64,000 nt of DNA from JAJPKK01 sp963844635 (GTDB taxonomy: Bacteria > Pseudomonadota > Alphaproteobacteria > Rhizobiales > Xanthobacteraceae), in NCBI GenBank assembly GCA_963844635.1, contig CAWJPD010000013.1, positions 147,305 through 211,304 of the forward strand, written 5' to 3'. A program made the position numbers and the translations under genes. Below, piece by piece: positions 1 to 9,253 of this stretch. How positions within the stretch are numbered: the stretch's first letter is position 1; each line of letters starts with the position of its first letter. The notes below the pieces were generated by a model. It saw nothing but the letters and a program-made list of their open reading frames with translations. It searched no databases and had not been told where the DNA came from.

Positions 1-30
1 GGCGGCGGGCCAGGGCAATTACCCATGGGA

Positions 31-1149
31 TCACCCTGCGCAGATGTTCTTGAGCGCAGCCCATTGCTGCGGCGCCAATAGCGGCTTGACCGGCGAAGGC
101 GTCGCAACGCGGTCGATGGCGACCGCGCGCTGGGCTGCTTCCGGGTGGTCGAGCAGGAAATGCGGACCGGAACTCTGCTTTCCGGCAATGCGGACCAGGA
201 ACGCGCCGAGGGCATGTGGATCGCCACCCACTTTGGCGACGAGGTGGGCGCCAAAATCGTCGGCCGCGGCTTCCAAATCGCGCGAATAGGTCGACCGCAG
301 CACGGTTCGCGCCGCGAGGACGACCGCGCCGCCGCCGGTGAAATCGCCGAGCAGCATCCCAAACAGCAGGGAGAGACTGCCGCCCTCCAACGCCGTTTTG
401 GTGCCATCGCGGTGGGCGACATGACCCATTTCGTGTCCGATCACACCGGCGAGTTCATCGACTGAATTGGATTTGTCCAGAAGTCCTTGGAAAACGTAAA
501 TGTGGCCGCCCGGCAGCGTGATCGCGTTCACCTGGCTGTTGCGGACGACGCTCACCGCGAGCGGCACCGGCAAACCCGCGGCCTGCTCGAGTTTCGTCGT
601 CAGCTCATTGAAGGCGGCACGACCGCCGACTGCGGCGATCCCCCCGCCGACGCCGCATTCGAAAGGCTGCGTTCCGTGACCGACATCCAGGCTTTGCCGC
701 ACCTCCATGTCGATCGCCGCGCCGAGCCGCATCTCGACCGAGATCGGAACATAGGGGGTCATCTCCTCGGCAAGCAGCGGAACGCCCCAGATCGCCGCGC
801 CTGTCAGGGCGGCAATCGCGGCGATGCTGAAGACCACCACCTTGGCGCGGGTGCGCCGATCCGTGAGGCCGGTGCGGTCATAGGCAGCGCCGGTTCTCTG
901 GAGCAGCGCCGCTGCGAGCGCGGGGTCGTGGATTTCAAGCCGCGCCTCGGCCTTGCCGCGCGACGGTCCGACCCGCAGTACGCCTTGTGGCGTCGCCAGC
1001 GGGGCAATATCGGCAAAACGCCATCGTGCCAGCATGTTGCCCCGTGGCGCGCTGATCTGCACGGCATCGCCGCCGAGCTCGACTGCCACCTCGTGACGAG
1101 CGCTGGTCACGCCGTCGTAGAAAATCCCAGACCCTGCCGTCATGTCCAT
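31..1149 (-). CDS. M48 family zinc metallopeptidase, membrane-anchored
   Basis: The 372-residue protein has an HExxH zinc motif (HEMGHVAHRDG, about residue 240) and a downstream E-x-x-A-D stretch (LEAAADDFG) that supplies the third zinc ligand, as in the M48 (Ste24/HtpX/BepA) family. A hydrophobic segment near residues 103-125 separates an N-terminal beta-rich domain from the peptidase, so the catalytic part is probably periplasmic. The start at 1149 (MDMTAG) lies 3 bases after the stop of the DUF898 gene, so the two are probably co-transcribed. A role in envelope protein quality control is inferred from the family; the substrate is unknown. Confidence 0.9.
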   Translation of the reverse strand: MDMTAGSGIFYDGVTSARHEVAVELGGDAVQISAPRGNMLARWRFADIAPLATPQGVLRVGPSRGKAEARLEIHDPALAAALLQRTGAAYDRTGLTDRRTRAKVVVFSIAAIAALTGAAIWGVPLLAEEMTPYVPISVEMRLGAAIDMEVRQSLDVGHGTQPFECGVGGGIAAVGGRAAFNELTTKLEQAAGLPVPLAVSVVRNSQVNAITLPGGHIYVFQGLLDKSNSVDELAGVIGHEMGHVAHRDGTKTALEGGSLSLLFGMLLGDFTGGGAVVLAARTVLRSTYSRDLEAAADDFGAHLVAKVGGDPHALGAFLVRIAGKQSSGPHFLLDHPEAAQRAVAIDRVATPSPVKPLLAPQQWAALKNICAG

Positions 1150-1152
1150 CGA

Positions 1153-2436
1153 TCAGATCGCGCCGCCGCCCAGCGCGTCGGCAAGACCTTCCCCCAAAGC
1201 AGATGACACTGTAGGATCGCTATGCGCATCATCGAGCGCTGCGGCCCCCGCAATCGTCAACAACTCGACTGCCGCCTGCCACAGCCGGAATTTCACCACG
1301 ACCTGGTAGACCGTCGAGCAGGCAAGAATATACACCACATAGAGGCCAATCGCGCCGACGGCCATCCCCGCATCCCGCAGTATCAATTCCTTCTTAAAGT
1401 CGAAGGCGACACCGAATGACGCCCGCAAAAGGGCGATACCGATGCCGACCATGCCGACAAAGGCAATGGTCAGCAGCAGGACGGAAACGATGTAACGCAG
1501 ATACGCGCCGTAATAAAGGCGGATGCGCAGCTTCGACGAGGCGCTCGCGGCGCCCAACCTGAGCCCGCCAAGCCACCAGCGCATGGTGATTGCCTGGAAT
1601 GCGGGGAACGCGACGATGGCCGCGAGGAACGAGCCGGCAACCCCGACAAGGATGGCAACGCCTTGCACCGCAATGACACCAGGCAGCGCGAGTTGCACCT
1701 TTGCCCAAAAAGAATGAGCGCTCCACAATGACCAGACGGCGAGCGGCGTGGGCGCAACGAGCAGCAGCCACAACGGGATGCCGCGAGCGAAGAGCTGCGC
1801 TCCGGTGGCCGCGAAACTGCCGCCGAGATCGCCGTAAAACGTGTTGCGCATCTTGTAGCGCTCAAGGCTCGCCTTCATCCACGGATAGGCGAGACCGAAT
1901 GTCGCCGCGACGGTCACCCACCAGAGCGCCGCAAAGAAGGCGTAGCGAAAGGCCGACCCGGTCTGGTGAAAGCGCAGGCCGCGCCAAATGGTGCGGCTCA
2001 AGCGATAGCGCCGGGCGCGATAGGCCGCATATTGGCCGAACACCGCGAGCACCAGAAAGGCGAACACGCCGGACAATTGGCTCAACGCGCCCATTTCGAG
2101 CGACGCGACGAACAGCAGCACGTAGACCGGGACCAGGATCGCGACCCCTACCAGGAACCCGAGCAGCAACTCAATCGCCGTGCCGGCATATTCGAAGCTG
2201 TCGCCGCCGATCTCGGTGTTGGCCCATAGAAAACGGCGCATATCGGTAAACAGCCAAAAGCGATAAAGTCCGAGCGTGACCGCTTGAAGCACCGCGCCAC
2301 GGATCATCAACCGCCAATAATCGCGGCGACCGCCGGCGAAGTGGAGGGAGTCGGCGGATGGGGCCGCCGCCATGACCCGCGCTTCGGAGGCAGGCAGGTC
2401 GTTTGACGAAAGAGCGAGGGTCAGGTCGCTTGCCAT
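1153..2436 (-). CDS. DUF898 (YjgN-like) multi-pass membrane protein
   Basis: This 427-residue protein has several transmembrane segments and the YjgN/DUF898 pattern in two copies: 'TLGLYRFW...RRFLWANTEIGG' near residue 55 and 'AYPWMKASLERYKMRNT' near residue 185, each followed by a glycine and aromatic stretch. The tandem arrangement is typical of the family, whose biochemical role is unknown. It lies just upstream of the M48 peptidase gene with a 3-base gap, which suggests a shared transcript and a linked envelope function. The ribosome binding site before ATG 2436 is weak (GAAAG). Confidence 0.85.
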   Translation of the reverse strand: MASDLTLALSSNDLPASEARVMAAAPSADSLHFAGGRRDYWRLMIRGAVLQAVTLGLYRFWLFTDMRRFLWANTEIGGDSFEYAGTAIELLLGFLVGVAILVPVYVLLFVASLEMGALSQLSGVFAFLVLAVFGQYAAYRARRYRLSRTIWRGLRFHQTGSAFRYAFFAALWWVTVAATFGLAYPWMKASLERYKMRNTFYGDLGGSFAATGAQLFARGIPLWLLLVAPTPLAVWSLWSAHSFWAKVQLALPGVIAVQGVAILVGVAGSFLAAIVAFPAFQAITMRWWLGGLRLGAASASSKLRIRLYYGAYLRYIVSVLLLTIAFVGMVGIGIALLRASFGVAFDFKKELILRDAGMAVGAIGLYVVYILACSTVYQVVVKFRLWQAAVELLTIAGAAALDDAHSDPTVSSALGEGLADALGGGAI

Positions 2437-2671
2437 GATCTTTCAGCTTGCGCGGGTCGGAAGGCCAGATTCGATCCGCCCACACCGATGACGTCCAGCT
2501 ACTCTGTCTGCCGCCGCAAAAGAAAAGTTCAAGGCTTCGCGGGCAACCTGGCACTCCGACCTTGCACTCGGCGGCGCCGCAGGCGCTGTCGGGCTCTGCC
2601 GGCCTCGCACATCGGCGCGTCGCTCGATGAAATCCATCCCGTCGTCGTCCAGAGTAGCAGAACAGCGCCAC

Positions 2672-4300
2672 TCAGGGAGCAGAAAAAATGTGTTCCTTGA
2701 ACGTGTCGCGCAGCGCCGCTTTCTGAACCTTGCCGGTCGCGGTATGCGGAATGGCTTTCACGAACACGACATCGTCGGGCAGCCACCAATCGGGTATCCT
2801 TCCGCGCAGGAAGGTCTGCAGTTCGGACTTGTCGACCTTTTCACCTGGTTTTGCCACCGCCACCAGCAACGGCCGTTCGCCCCATCTCGCATGTCTGATC
2901 CCGATCACCGCGGCCTCGGCGAGCTTGGGATGGCCCATCGCGACGTTTTCAATCTCGATCGACGAAATCCATTCGCCGCCCGATTTGATCACGTCTTTGG
3001 CGCGGTCGGTGATCTGCATGTAGCCGACCCGGTCGATGGTCGCGATATCGCCGGTATCGAAGAAGCCCTCCGGGTCGAGAATCCCGTCGTGATCCGCCTT
3101 GAAATATGATTGGGCCACGGCCGGACCGCGCACCATCAGTCGGCCGAACGTGCTGCCGTCCCACGGCGACGCATTGCCGGCATCGTCTCTGATCTTCATC
3201 TCGACCCCGAATGGCGGATGTCCCTGTTTCTGCTGGACGTCGAGCCTTTCCCCACCGGCGAGAGAAGCATATTCGGGCTTGAGCGTGCACACGGTTCCGA
3301 GCGGAGACATCTCGGTCATCCCCCAGGCGTGAATCACCTCGACGCCATAGTCGTTCTGGAACCTGTCGATGAGCGCGCGCGGACAGGCAGAGCCGCCGAT
3401 AATGACGCGCCGGAGATGCGGCAAGCCGACGCCATGCGCGTCGAGATGCTGCAACAGCGTCAGCCAGAGGGTCGGCACTGCGGCGCTGCAGGTGGCTTTG
3501 GTCTGCGTCAGCAGTTCGTAAATCGCGGCTCCGTCCAGCTTGTTGCCCGGCATCACCATGCTGGCGCCCATCATCGGCGCCGAAAACGCGAGCGACCAGG
3601 CATTGGCGTGGAAGAGCGGCACCACGACCATGACGGTATCGTGCGCGCTCAGGCAGAACATGTCGGCCTGGCTTGCGATCAAGGCGAGCAGGATGTTGGA
3701 CCGGTGCGAATAGACGACGCCTTTAGGATTTCCGGTCGTACCGGACGTGTAGCACATGCCGGCGGCGGTGTTCTCGTCGAACGACTTCCAGGCGAAGTCG
3801 CCGTCCGCTTCAGCAAGCCAGCTTTCATAGGGGACGGCGCTCCGCAGGTTGGTGTGCGGCATGTGATCCGCATCGGTCAGCACGATGTAGCGCTCGATGG
3901 TCGGGAGACGGTCGGCGAGTTGTTCCAGCAGCGGCACGAAGGTCAGGTCGGCGAAGACCAACCGGTCTTCGGCATGGTTGATGATCCAGGCGATCTGGTC
4001 GGGGAACAGACGCGGATTGACGGTGTGGTACACGGCGCCAAGGCCAAGAATGCCGTACCAGGCTTCGAGGTGCCGCCACGTGTTCCAGGCGAGTGTTGCC
4101 ACGCGGTCGCCGAGCTTGATGCCGTCGCGCTCGAGCCGTTGTGCCGCCTTGAGCGCACGCGCGCGGATCGCGGCATAGGTCGTCCCGTGCACCGGCCCCT
4201 CGACCGAGCGTGAAATGACGGCGCGATCGGGATGGAGAGCTGCGGCGTGATCGATGACCTTGTGGCAGAGCAGCGGCCAGTTCTGCATCAGTCCGCGCAT
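2672..4300 (-). CDS. AMP-dependent fatty-acyl-CoA ligase (AlkK/FadD-like)
   Basis: The protein has 542 residues, the usual length for medium/long-chain acyl-CoA synthetases. It carries the AMP-binding P-loop YTSGTTGNPKGVVYSHRS near residue 185, the GMTEMSP motif near 330, and the adenylate-forming A8 region FDTGDIATIDRVGYM...DRAKDVIKSGGEWIS near 430. The C-terminal lysine motif TATGKVQKAALR lies near 525. It should activate a carboxylic acid to its CoA thioester in the cytoplasm. The start at 4300 follows a GGAG ribosome binding site. Chain-length preference cannot be read from sequence; the AlkK-like subgroup is the best match from memory. Confidence 0.9.
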   Translation of the reverse strand: MRGLMQNWPLLCHKVIDHAAALHPDRAVISRSVEGPVHGTTYAAIRARALKAAQRLERDGIKLGDRVATLAWNTWRHLEAWYGILGLGAVYHTVNPRLFPDQIAWIINHAEDRLVFADLTFVPLLEQLADRLPTIERYIVLTDADHMPHTNLRSAVPYESWLAEADGDFAWKSFDENTAAGMCYTSGTTGNPKGVVYSHRSNILLALIASQADMFCLSAHDTVMVVVPLFHANAWSLAFSAPMMGASMVMPGNKLDGAAIYELLTQTKATCSAAVPTLWLTLLQHLDAHGVGLPHLRRVIIGGSACPRALIDRFQNDYGVEVIHAWGMTEMSPLGTVCTLKPEYASLAGGERLDVQQKQGHPPFGVEMKIRDDAGNASPWDGSTFGRLMVRGPAVAQSYFKADHDGILDPEGFFDTGDIATIDRVGYMQITDRAKDVIKSGGEWISSIEIENVAMGHPKLAEAAVIGIRHARWGERPLLVAVAKPGEKVDKSELQTFLRGRIPDWWLPDDVVFVKAIPHTATGKVQKAALRDTFKEHIFSAP

Positions 4301-4343
4301 GCGACCACTCCTAAGACCCCTCCGGTGGTCGCCCGAGAGCTAC

Positions 4344-4368
4344 CCCAAAATCGCGCAGCGATTTTGGG
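4344..4368. terminator. perfect 11-bp hairpin, possible terminator
   Basis: CCCAAAATCGC and GCGATTTTGGG form a perfect inverted repeat around a 3-base loop. It lies downstream, in the minus-strand sense, of the spermidine-synthase-like gene and just before the acyl-CoA ligase start. No clear T-run follows, so termination is only a suggestion. Confidence 0.35.
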
Positions 4369-4406
4369 AAGCGGGGCGAGGGGTCCTGGCAAAGCAGGTG
4401 GAATTG

Positions 4407-4549
4407 GCGCGTGATCCCGTAAAGTTGCAGACTTTTCGGACAAGATCATCCGCAATATCAACACGCATCCGTCGTCGAGCGCAGTCCGCGACGGGTGCGC
4501 AGAACATAAGCGAGCGGGAGGCTACTCAACCTGAACGCATCCCGCTCCA
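4407..4549 (-). repeat. three-hairpin CTAG repeat, long form (copy 1)
   Basis: A full copy of the dispersed repeat, with hairpin C first (GTGATCCCG...), then hairpin B (CATCCGTCGTCGAGCGCAG), then hairpin A (GAGCGGGAGGC...GCATCCCGCTC). The terminal CTAG has degraded to CCAG. The rest of 4301-4629 holds only the hairpin at 4344 and the REP-like sequence at 4578; no gene is seen. Confidence 0.9.
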
Positions 4550-4577
4550 GGGCGGCGCTTCCGCGGTAAATGCTCCG

Positions 4578-4626
4578 CCCCTCATCCGGCGCGCGACGCG
4601 CCACCTTCTCCCACACGGGGCGAAGG
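4578..4626 (-). repeat. second repeat family (CCCCTCATCCGGC type)
   Basis: The stretch CCCCTCATCCGGCGCGCGAC through CACCTTCTCCC and CGGGGCGAAGG matches two further copies at 61701-61752 and 61833-61889. It contains short inverted repeats (GGCGCG/CGCGCC). Similar CCTTCTCCC elements are widespread between genes in Hyphomicrobiales; this one sits directly behind the stop of the spermidine-synthase-like gene. Confidence 0.7.
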
Positions 4627-4629
4627 ATA

Positions 4630-6231
4630 TCAGCGATCGTCGGTTTTGCGGAACTGCGGGCCGTCCGCGACATAGACATCGACCGGGGCGAAGTCATCGG
4701 TCAGCGTTTCACCCGGTCCTACATCCATTTCAGTGCGATAGCTCAGCAGCTCGGGCAGCGGATAACGGAAATCATGCGCCGCTTGCAATTCGGCGGCGCG
4801 CTTTGCCAAATGCTCCGGGTCGCGCGGCGCGTCGGTCGCGAGCACGGCGACTTCGCCAAGGCCCGACGGATAGAGTTCGACATTGGCGAACACGGTCTGC
4901 AGCGTGCGCACCGACACCGGAAACAACCGGTTTGGCTCGTGGATGTTGAATATCGCCGCACCGCCCGGGGCGAGATGACGCTTCAACAGGGTGTAAAATT
5001 CCTTGGTCATCAGGTGAAAAGGCACGGAGCCGCCGATATAGGCGTCGATCAACGCCACGTCATAAAGTTTGCGGCTGCGGTTCAGGAACACGCGGCCATC
5101 GCTTTCGATGACGTGGCTGCGCTCGGTCTCCTTCAGGCTGAACCAGGTGTTTGCGGTGTCGACCACCTTTGGATCAATCTCGACGCTGTCGATCTGCGCG
5201 TCGGGCAGGTAATGCGAGATGTAGCTGGTGAGCACACCGCCGCCGAGGCCAACGAGGAGGATGTTGTCGAGTTGCGGGGGATAGGCGAGGACGGTCGTCA
5301 TCCTGCGCAGGTACATGGCCGGGATTTCGTCCGGGTCGAGAAGGCTGATGCGCGATTCGGTATAGTTCCAGCCCTTGAGCCGCGCCGTCATCAAGAGCTC
5401 GGTGCCACGCTTGATCACGAAAATCTCGTTGTAGAGACCTTCGACATGGGCGAGTTGGCCGTCGGCGCGCGCGAGTACGCTCACGCGATCGAAGATTTCC
5501 GCGCTGCGTGCCGGCGCGACCGAGGCGGCAAGGCCCGCGAGTTCCGCGAAACCGGCCAGCGTGGCCGCGATCGCGGCGCGCCAGCGCGGCCTGACGACAA
5601 TCAATGCGAAGCCGGTGACGAGCCCGGCCGCGCCAAGCGTGAACGTGATGGCGCGGGTCCCGATGGTGGGAATGAGGAAGAACGTGGTCCCAAGCGTGCC
5701 GACGATGCTTCCGGCGGTGGAGATTGCATAAACGGCACCGGACATTCCGCCCGAAGACTGGGTGCTGCGCAACAGCAGCCTGATCGCGAACGGCGAGTAG
5801 GCGCCATAGAAAGCGACCGGGAAGAACATGATGACGAATGCCGAGATCAGGCTGCCGATCTTGATGTCGTCGATGGCGTCGAGCAGCGCCTCCAGCATCG
5901 CGGTCGCAAATCCGGGCAGCGCCACGATGAAGGCCGATCCGATCAGGACCGCAATTCCGAGCACGCGCGGGGACGGCCGCCGGTCGGCCACCATGCCGCC
6001 GGCGAAATAGCCGACGGTGAGCGCCGCGAGCACGGTCGAGATCAACGCCGCCCAGGTGTAGATGCCGCTGCCGAAATAGGGATTGAGGTAGCGCGAGCCC
6101 AGCATTTCGAAGCTCATCACGATCGCGCCGGTGACGAACGAGCCGCAATAAAGGATGATGCGAAACAGCGCCCCGCCGTTCTCTTCGGTTCGAGCTTCGC
6201 CGGCTTTCGACCGGGAAATCGATCCCTCCAT
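4630..6231 (-). CDS. membrane-fused spermidine synthase-like protein
   Basis: The N-terminal half (about residues 20-220) is hydrophobic, with six to eight transmembrane helices. The C-terminal half is a spermidine-synthase-like Rossmann domain with the SAM-type glycine loop LLVGLGGGVLTSYI and the acidic partner VEIDPKVVD. DVALIDAYIGG fits the catalytic-aspartate region of polyamine aminopropyltransferases. Such MFS/spermidine synthase fusions are common in bacteria and their substrate is usually unknown. I chose ATG 6231 (MEGSIS) because AAGGGAG lies 5 bases upstream; an in-frame ATG at 6252 lacks such a site. Length 533 residues. Confidence 0.8.
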   Translation of the reverse strand: MEGSISRSKAGEARTEENGGALFRIILYCGSFVTGAIVMSFEMLGSRYLNPYFGSGIYTWAALISTVLAALTVGYFAGGMVADRRPSPRVLGIAVLIGSAFIVALPGFATAMLEALLDAIDDIKIGSLISAFVIMFFPVAFYGAYSPFAIRLLLRSTQSSGGMSGAVYAISTAGSIVGTLGTTFFLIPTIGTRAITFTLGAAGLVTGFALIVVRPRWRAAIAATLAGFAELAGLAASVAPARSAEIFDRVSVLARADGQLAHVEGLYNEIFVIKRGTELLMTARLKGWNYTESRISLLDPDEIPAMYLRRMTTVLAYPPQLDNILLVGLGGGVLTSYISHYLPDAQIDSVEIDPKVVDTANTWFSLKETERSHVIESDGRVFLNRSRKLYDVALIDAYIGGSVPFHLMTKEFYTLLKRHLAPGGAAIFNIHEPNRLFPVSVRTLQTVFANVELYPSGLGEVAVLATDAPRDPEHLAKRAAELQAAHDFRYPLPELLSYRTEMDVGPGETLTDDFAPVDVYVADGPQFRKTDDR

Positions 6232-6335
6232 CGGAACTCCCTTCAGGCGCATTGGTCTTTTTGCGCCCCGACCGGTGAACGGCGCGCGAAAAGCGAGCCG
6301 ATCGCGTGCGCGGCTTGCTGCAGCTCAATCTAACC

Positions 6336-6438
6336 TAACGCATGATCCCGTAAAGTTGCAGACTTTTCGGACGAAGATCATGCGCAAAATCAAGGGAAGC
6401 CAAGCGGGAGGCGCCTCAAGCTGAACGCATCCCGCTCC
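6336..6438 (-). repeat. three-hairpin repeat, short form lacking hairpin B (copy 2)
   Basis: It runs from CTAACGCATGATCCCG to GAACGCATCCCGCTCC. Hairpins C and A are present, but the middle CCGTCGTCGAGCG module is missing and the two flanks are joined by AAATCAAGGGAAGCCAAGCG. The same junction occurs in the copy at 45646, so the short form is a distinct subtype rather than a random deletion. Confidence 0.88.
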
Positions 6439-6502
6439 ATGCAGCCGGTGTTGCCAGTCCAATCCGCGTCCGCGACCGTTCACTCGCGGATGCGCGAGGC
6501 GT

Positions 6503-7307
6503 TCACGGCGTCCGGCGCATCGCCCACGATACGGCATTGCGCAGCATCTCGCGAAACCGGGGATCGCGCCACACGCCCTCCTCGTGGCCGAGCGCTGTGT
6601 AGAATACCCGGCCTTCCCCGTATGGGCGCGTCCAGGCGAGCGGCCACCCATAGGGGTGCCGGGCGACGCCTTCCCGGGTGAGATCGACGGAGTTGGGGGT
6701 CGAGACGCAGCAAGACGCGTGAACTTCTCTCGTCGAAATCGCGAATTTGATAGATTTCATCATCGATGTCGAAGGAAGGCGGGAGAAACGCGACCAGCGG
6801 ATTCTTTGGGTCGGCGACATCGATGCGCACGCGCTGATGCCACGGATGCTCGTTGAACCAGCCGCCGATCAGTTTTCCATATTCCGGCCATTGGTAGAAC
6901 GTGTCGGTTGCCGAATGCACGCCGAGGAAGCTGCCGCCAGAGCGGACAAAGCCGGTCAGCGCCTCCTTCTGCTCTTCGGTCATCGGCAGTTCGCCGGTCG
7001 TGAAGAACATCACCGCTCCATAGCGGCGCAGGTTCGCCGGCGTGAAGACCGAGACCTCCTCGCTCCTCGTCACCTCAAAGCGCGGCGAGGCCGCGCTGCC
7101 GATCTCCGCAAGAACCTGCGCCGAGAGCGGGATCGATTCATGGCGGTAGCCGGCGGACAGCGTGAAATAGAGGAGGCGGCCGACTTGTTGATCGGCCTCC
7201 GGCGCTTGGGCCGAAATCAGCGAAGCCGTATTCACGACAATTGCCATGGCGCCGGCAAGCGCCGCGAGGGCAATCGACACAGGTTTCCAGATTGGGCCGA
7301 TTTTCAT
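6503..7307 (-). CDS. ThuA domain protein, exported, one frameshift
   Basis: The protein begins with a signal-anchor (residues 8-33) and continues with a ThuA/glutamine-amidotransferase-like fold: LYFTLSAGYRHESIP, RRYGAVMFFTTGELPMTEEQ, GGSFLGVHSATDTFYQWPEY. The reading frame breaks at a run of five G on the plus strand (6695-6699). Removing one base joins ...RVLLRLDP to NSVDLTREGVARHPYGW and gives a normal C-terminus YGEGRVFYTALGHEEGVWRD, for 267 residues. The ThuA family is linked to sugar catabolism, but its activity is unproven. The break at a homopolymer suggests a sequencing indel. Confidence 0.82.
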
Positions 7308-7448
7308 CCGCGGCGTCCGTACTGCCCGTTGGTCAAGCCCGGTGAACCGGCTTTGGCCCTTCGGGAAGGCGACCGGGGCACGGAAAATCGATGCGCCGAT
7401 CGCCCCTCTTTTTGATGTGTCTATGCGCTATGCGTTTTGTGTCAGCGT

Positions 7449-8099
7449 TCACTGCACGGCGAAGCAATAGAACAGGCCGTTGCCACCGGTCGCAACGAGG
7501 TCGGGCTGGCTGCAGGCGCGGGACATATGCGCCGCATTCCAGGAGCTGTTGTTGCTCTTGTCCTCATGACCCAGCATGGCCGAGCCGAAGGTGCTGCTGG
7601 TCCAGTTGTTGCACGTCAGGTTGAGATAGGGCGGGAACGCGCGACCCTCAGGCGTCGAGCCGGTGAGAACGTCGTGATAGTTTGGGTCCATGCCCGCGTG
7701 TGAAACGATGGTGCCGCGTTCGGTGATAGCGGTGTCCTGATTGAGGTTATTGTTGGCGCCGTGGAGTTCATCGACATCCTTGGCGACAACCACTCCCTTG
7801 GAATTCTGCCATGGCCCCTTTCCGATCCGGTCGCGGGCGTTTACGGGGCCGCCCTGGGCATTGGCGGTCGAGCTCAAATAGGCGTGCCAAGTCTTGTTGC
7901 CGGCGCCGATGGTCGCCGCCAACTGCTGGCAATGGGCGTCGGCGCCGGCAATGCCGCCAAGATCGCCGCCCTTGCCTGAACCGACGCTGGTCAAGAAAAA
8001 CGTTGTATTGGGCGCCTGTTGAAGCTGTTGCGCCTGGGCACCGAAAGACGCCAGCACGGCTGCTGCCGCGAGGACGGACAGATGCAGTTGTGTTTTCAT
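7449..8099 (-). CDS. secreted lectin-like protein
   Basis: The 216-residue protein starts at 8099 with AGGGAG 6 bases upstream. It has a signal peptide (MKTQLHLSVLAAAAVLASFG, AQA cleavage). The mature part has conserved tryptophans and cysteines (DAHCQQLAAT, TWHAYLSS, NLTCNNWTSS, CSQPDL, LFYCFAVQ), a pattern seen in proteins annotated as 'lectin' in Bradyrhizobium and related to C-type-lectin or endostatin-like folds. A longer reading frame extends upstream to 8585, but that part is antisense to the amidohydrolase gene and has no signal-like start. The ligand is unknown. Confidence 0.7.
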   Translation of the reverse strand: MKTQLHLSVLAAAAVLASFGAQAQQLQQAPNTTFFLTSVGSGKGGDLGGIAGADAHCQQLAATIGAGNKTWHAYLSSTANAQGGPVNARDRIGKGPWQNSKGVVVAKDVDELHGANNNLNQDTAITERGTIVSHAGMDPNYHDVLTGSTPEGRAFPPYLNLTCNNWTSSTFGSAMLGHEDKSNNSSWNAAHMSRACSQPDLVATGGNGLFYCFAVQ

Positions 8100-8282
8100 G
8101 GATACTCCCTCCCGTGACGATCGCTTGCGATGCGGCGTGTCACGCTTGCCATTGCAAGACGACGGCAGTTTAGCTAAGGCCCGCGGGCTCCGCCAGCATG
8201 CTTGCCGTGCCCGGCGCCTTGCCGGCCATGCCAGTCTCGCTTCCCCGAGACCGCCGATCACCTCAGTCGAAGTAAACAGCAC

Positions 8283-9140
8283 ATGACCTCGCGAACCATC
8301 GACATTCATCCACACGTCATCGCCGAGGACCACGCCCGTTATCCGCTGGCGCCGGTCGGCGGCCATCAATCCGATTGGTCGCGGGAGCGGCCGGTCAGCG
8401 TTGAAGCGATGATCCGGGCGATGGATGAGGCCGGCATCGACAAATCCGCGCTGGTGCAGGCGTCGACCTGTTACGGCCATGACAACTCCTATGTCGCCGA
8501 CGCGGTCGCCGCTTATGCGCAGCGGTTCACCGGTGTGTTCTCGGTCGATGTGCTTAGCCCCGACGCGCCGGAGCGAATGCGTCATTGGCGCGGCAAGGGG
8601 CTGACCGGCCTGCGGTTGTTCACGTTCGGCTCAACCATGCACGCCCAGGCGGACTGGATCGACGATCCACGCTCCTACCCGGCATGGCAGGCCGCGGGCG
8701 ATCTCCGATTGCCAATCTGCATGCAGATGTCTCAGGCAGGACTGCCGCAACTCGTCTCCATGGTGAAACGCTTTCCTGCGGTGAAGGTGATCCTTGATCA
8801 CCTGGCCCGCCCGGTGCTCGCCGACGGGCCGCCTTATGCCGCTGCGGCCGGCTTGTTCGCGATGGCGCAATATCCGAATGTCTATCTCAAGCTGACGCCG
8901 CGGGTGTTTTCCGAGTGCCGCAACGGCAAGGCGACGCCGGAATCGTTTTTTCCAAGGCTGGTCGGAGAATTCGGCGCCTCACGAATGGCTTGGGGGTCTA
9001 ACTTCCCAGCAACCGAGGGCGCGCTCAAGAATCTCTTGGCGACGGCGCGCCACTGCCTCGCCACGCTCACTGCCGCGGACCAGGAATGGATTTTTGCAAA
9101 GACGGCGCAATCGCTTTACCCCGCTCTTGCCGACATCTAA
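8283..9140 (+). CDS. amidohydrolase-family metal-dependent hydrolase
   Basis: At 285 residues this is a TIM-barrel amidohydrolase of the 2-pyrone-4,6-dicarboxylate lactonase / aminocarboxymuconate decarboxylase group. DIHPHVI at the N-terminus has the H-x-H metal ligands, VILDHLARP gives a central Asp-His, and MAWGSNFPATEG is the usual C-terminal Gly/Asn/Pro motif. The start at 8283 was chosen because the N-terminal metal motif follows directly and the upstream extension looks non-coding. It is divergent from the lectin-like gene with 183 bases between them. A cytoplasmic role in ring-cleavage or lactone hydrolysis is inferred. Confidence 0.82.
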   Translation: MTSRTIDIHPHVIAEDHARYPLAPVGGHQSDWSRERPVSVEAMIRAMDEAGIDKSALVQASTCYGHDNSYVADAVAAYAQRFTGVFSVDVLSPDAPERMRHWRGKGLTGLRLFTFGSTMHAQADWIDDPRSYPAWQAAGDLRLPICMQMSQAGLPQLVSMVKRFPAVKVILDHLARPVLADGPPYAAAAGLFAMAQYPNVYLKLTPRVFSECRNGKATPESFFPRLVGEFGASRMAWGSNFPATEGALKNLLATARHCLATLTAADQEWIFAKTAQSLYPALADI

Positions 9141-9253
9141 TTTCACACGACTTTCGATCCGCCGACTGCCGGCGGTCACTGCGTGGCACACAGCTCCGAA
9201 TGTGGCCGATGAGCCGGCAAGCTGCCGCCGACGTGAAAACTGAGGAGAGTTCC

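Noticed and set aside
4570..6333. 587-codon plus-strand open frame opposite the spermidine-synthase-like gene
   Set aside because: It is a GC-rich antisense shadow, rich in Arg, Asp and His with no domain, while the minus strand shows clear family motifs.
7449..8585. 378-residue form of the lectin-like protein
   Set aside because: The first 162 codons are antisense to the amidohydrolase gene; a signal peptide and ribosome binding site mark the start at 8099.
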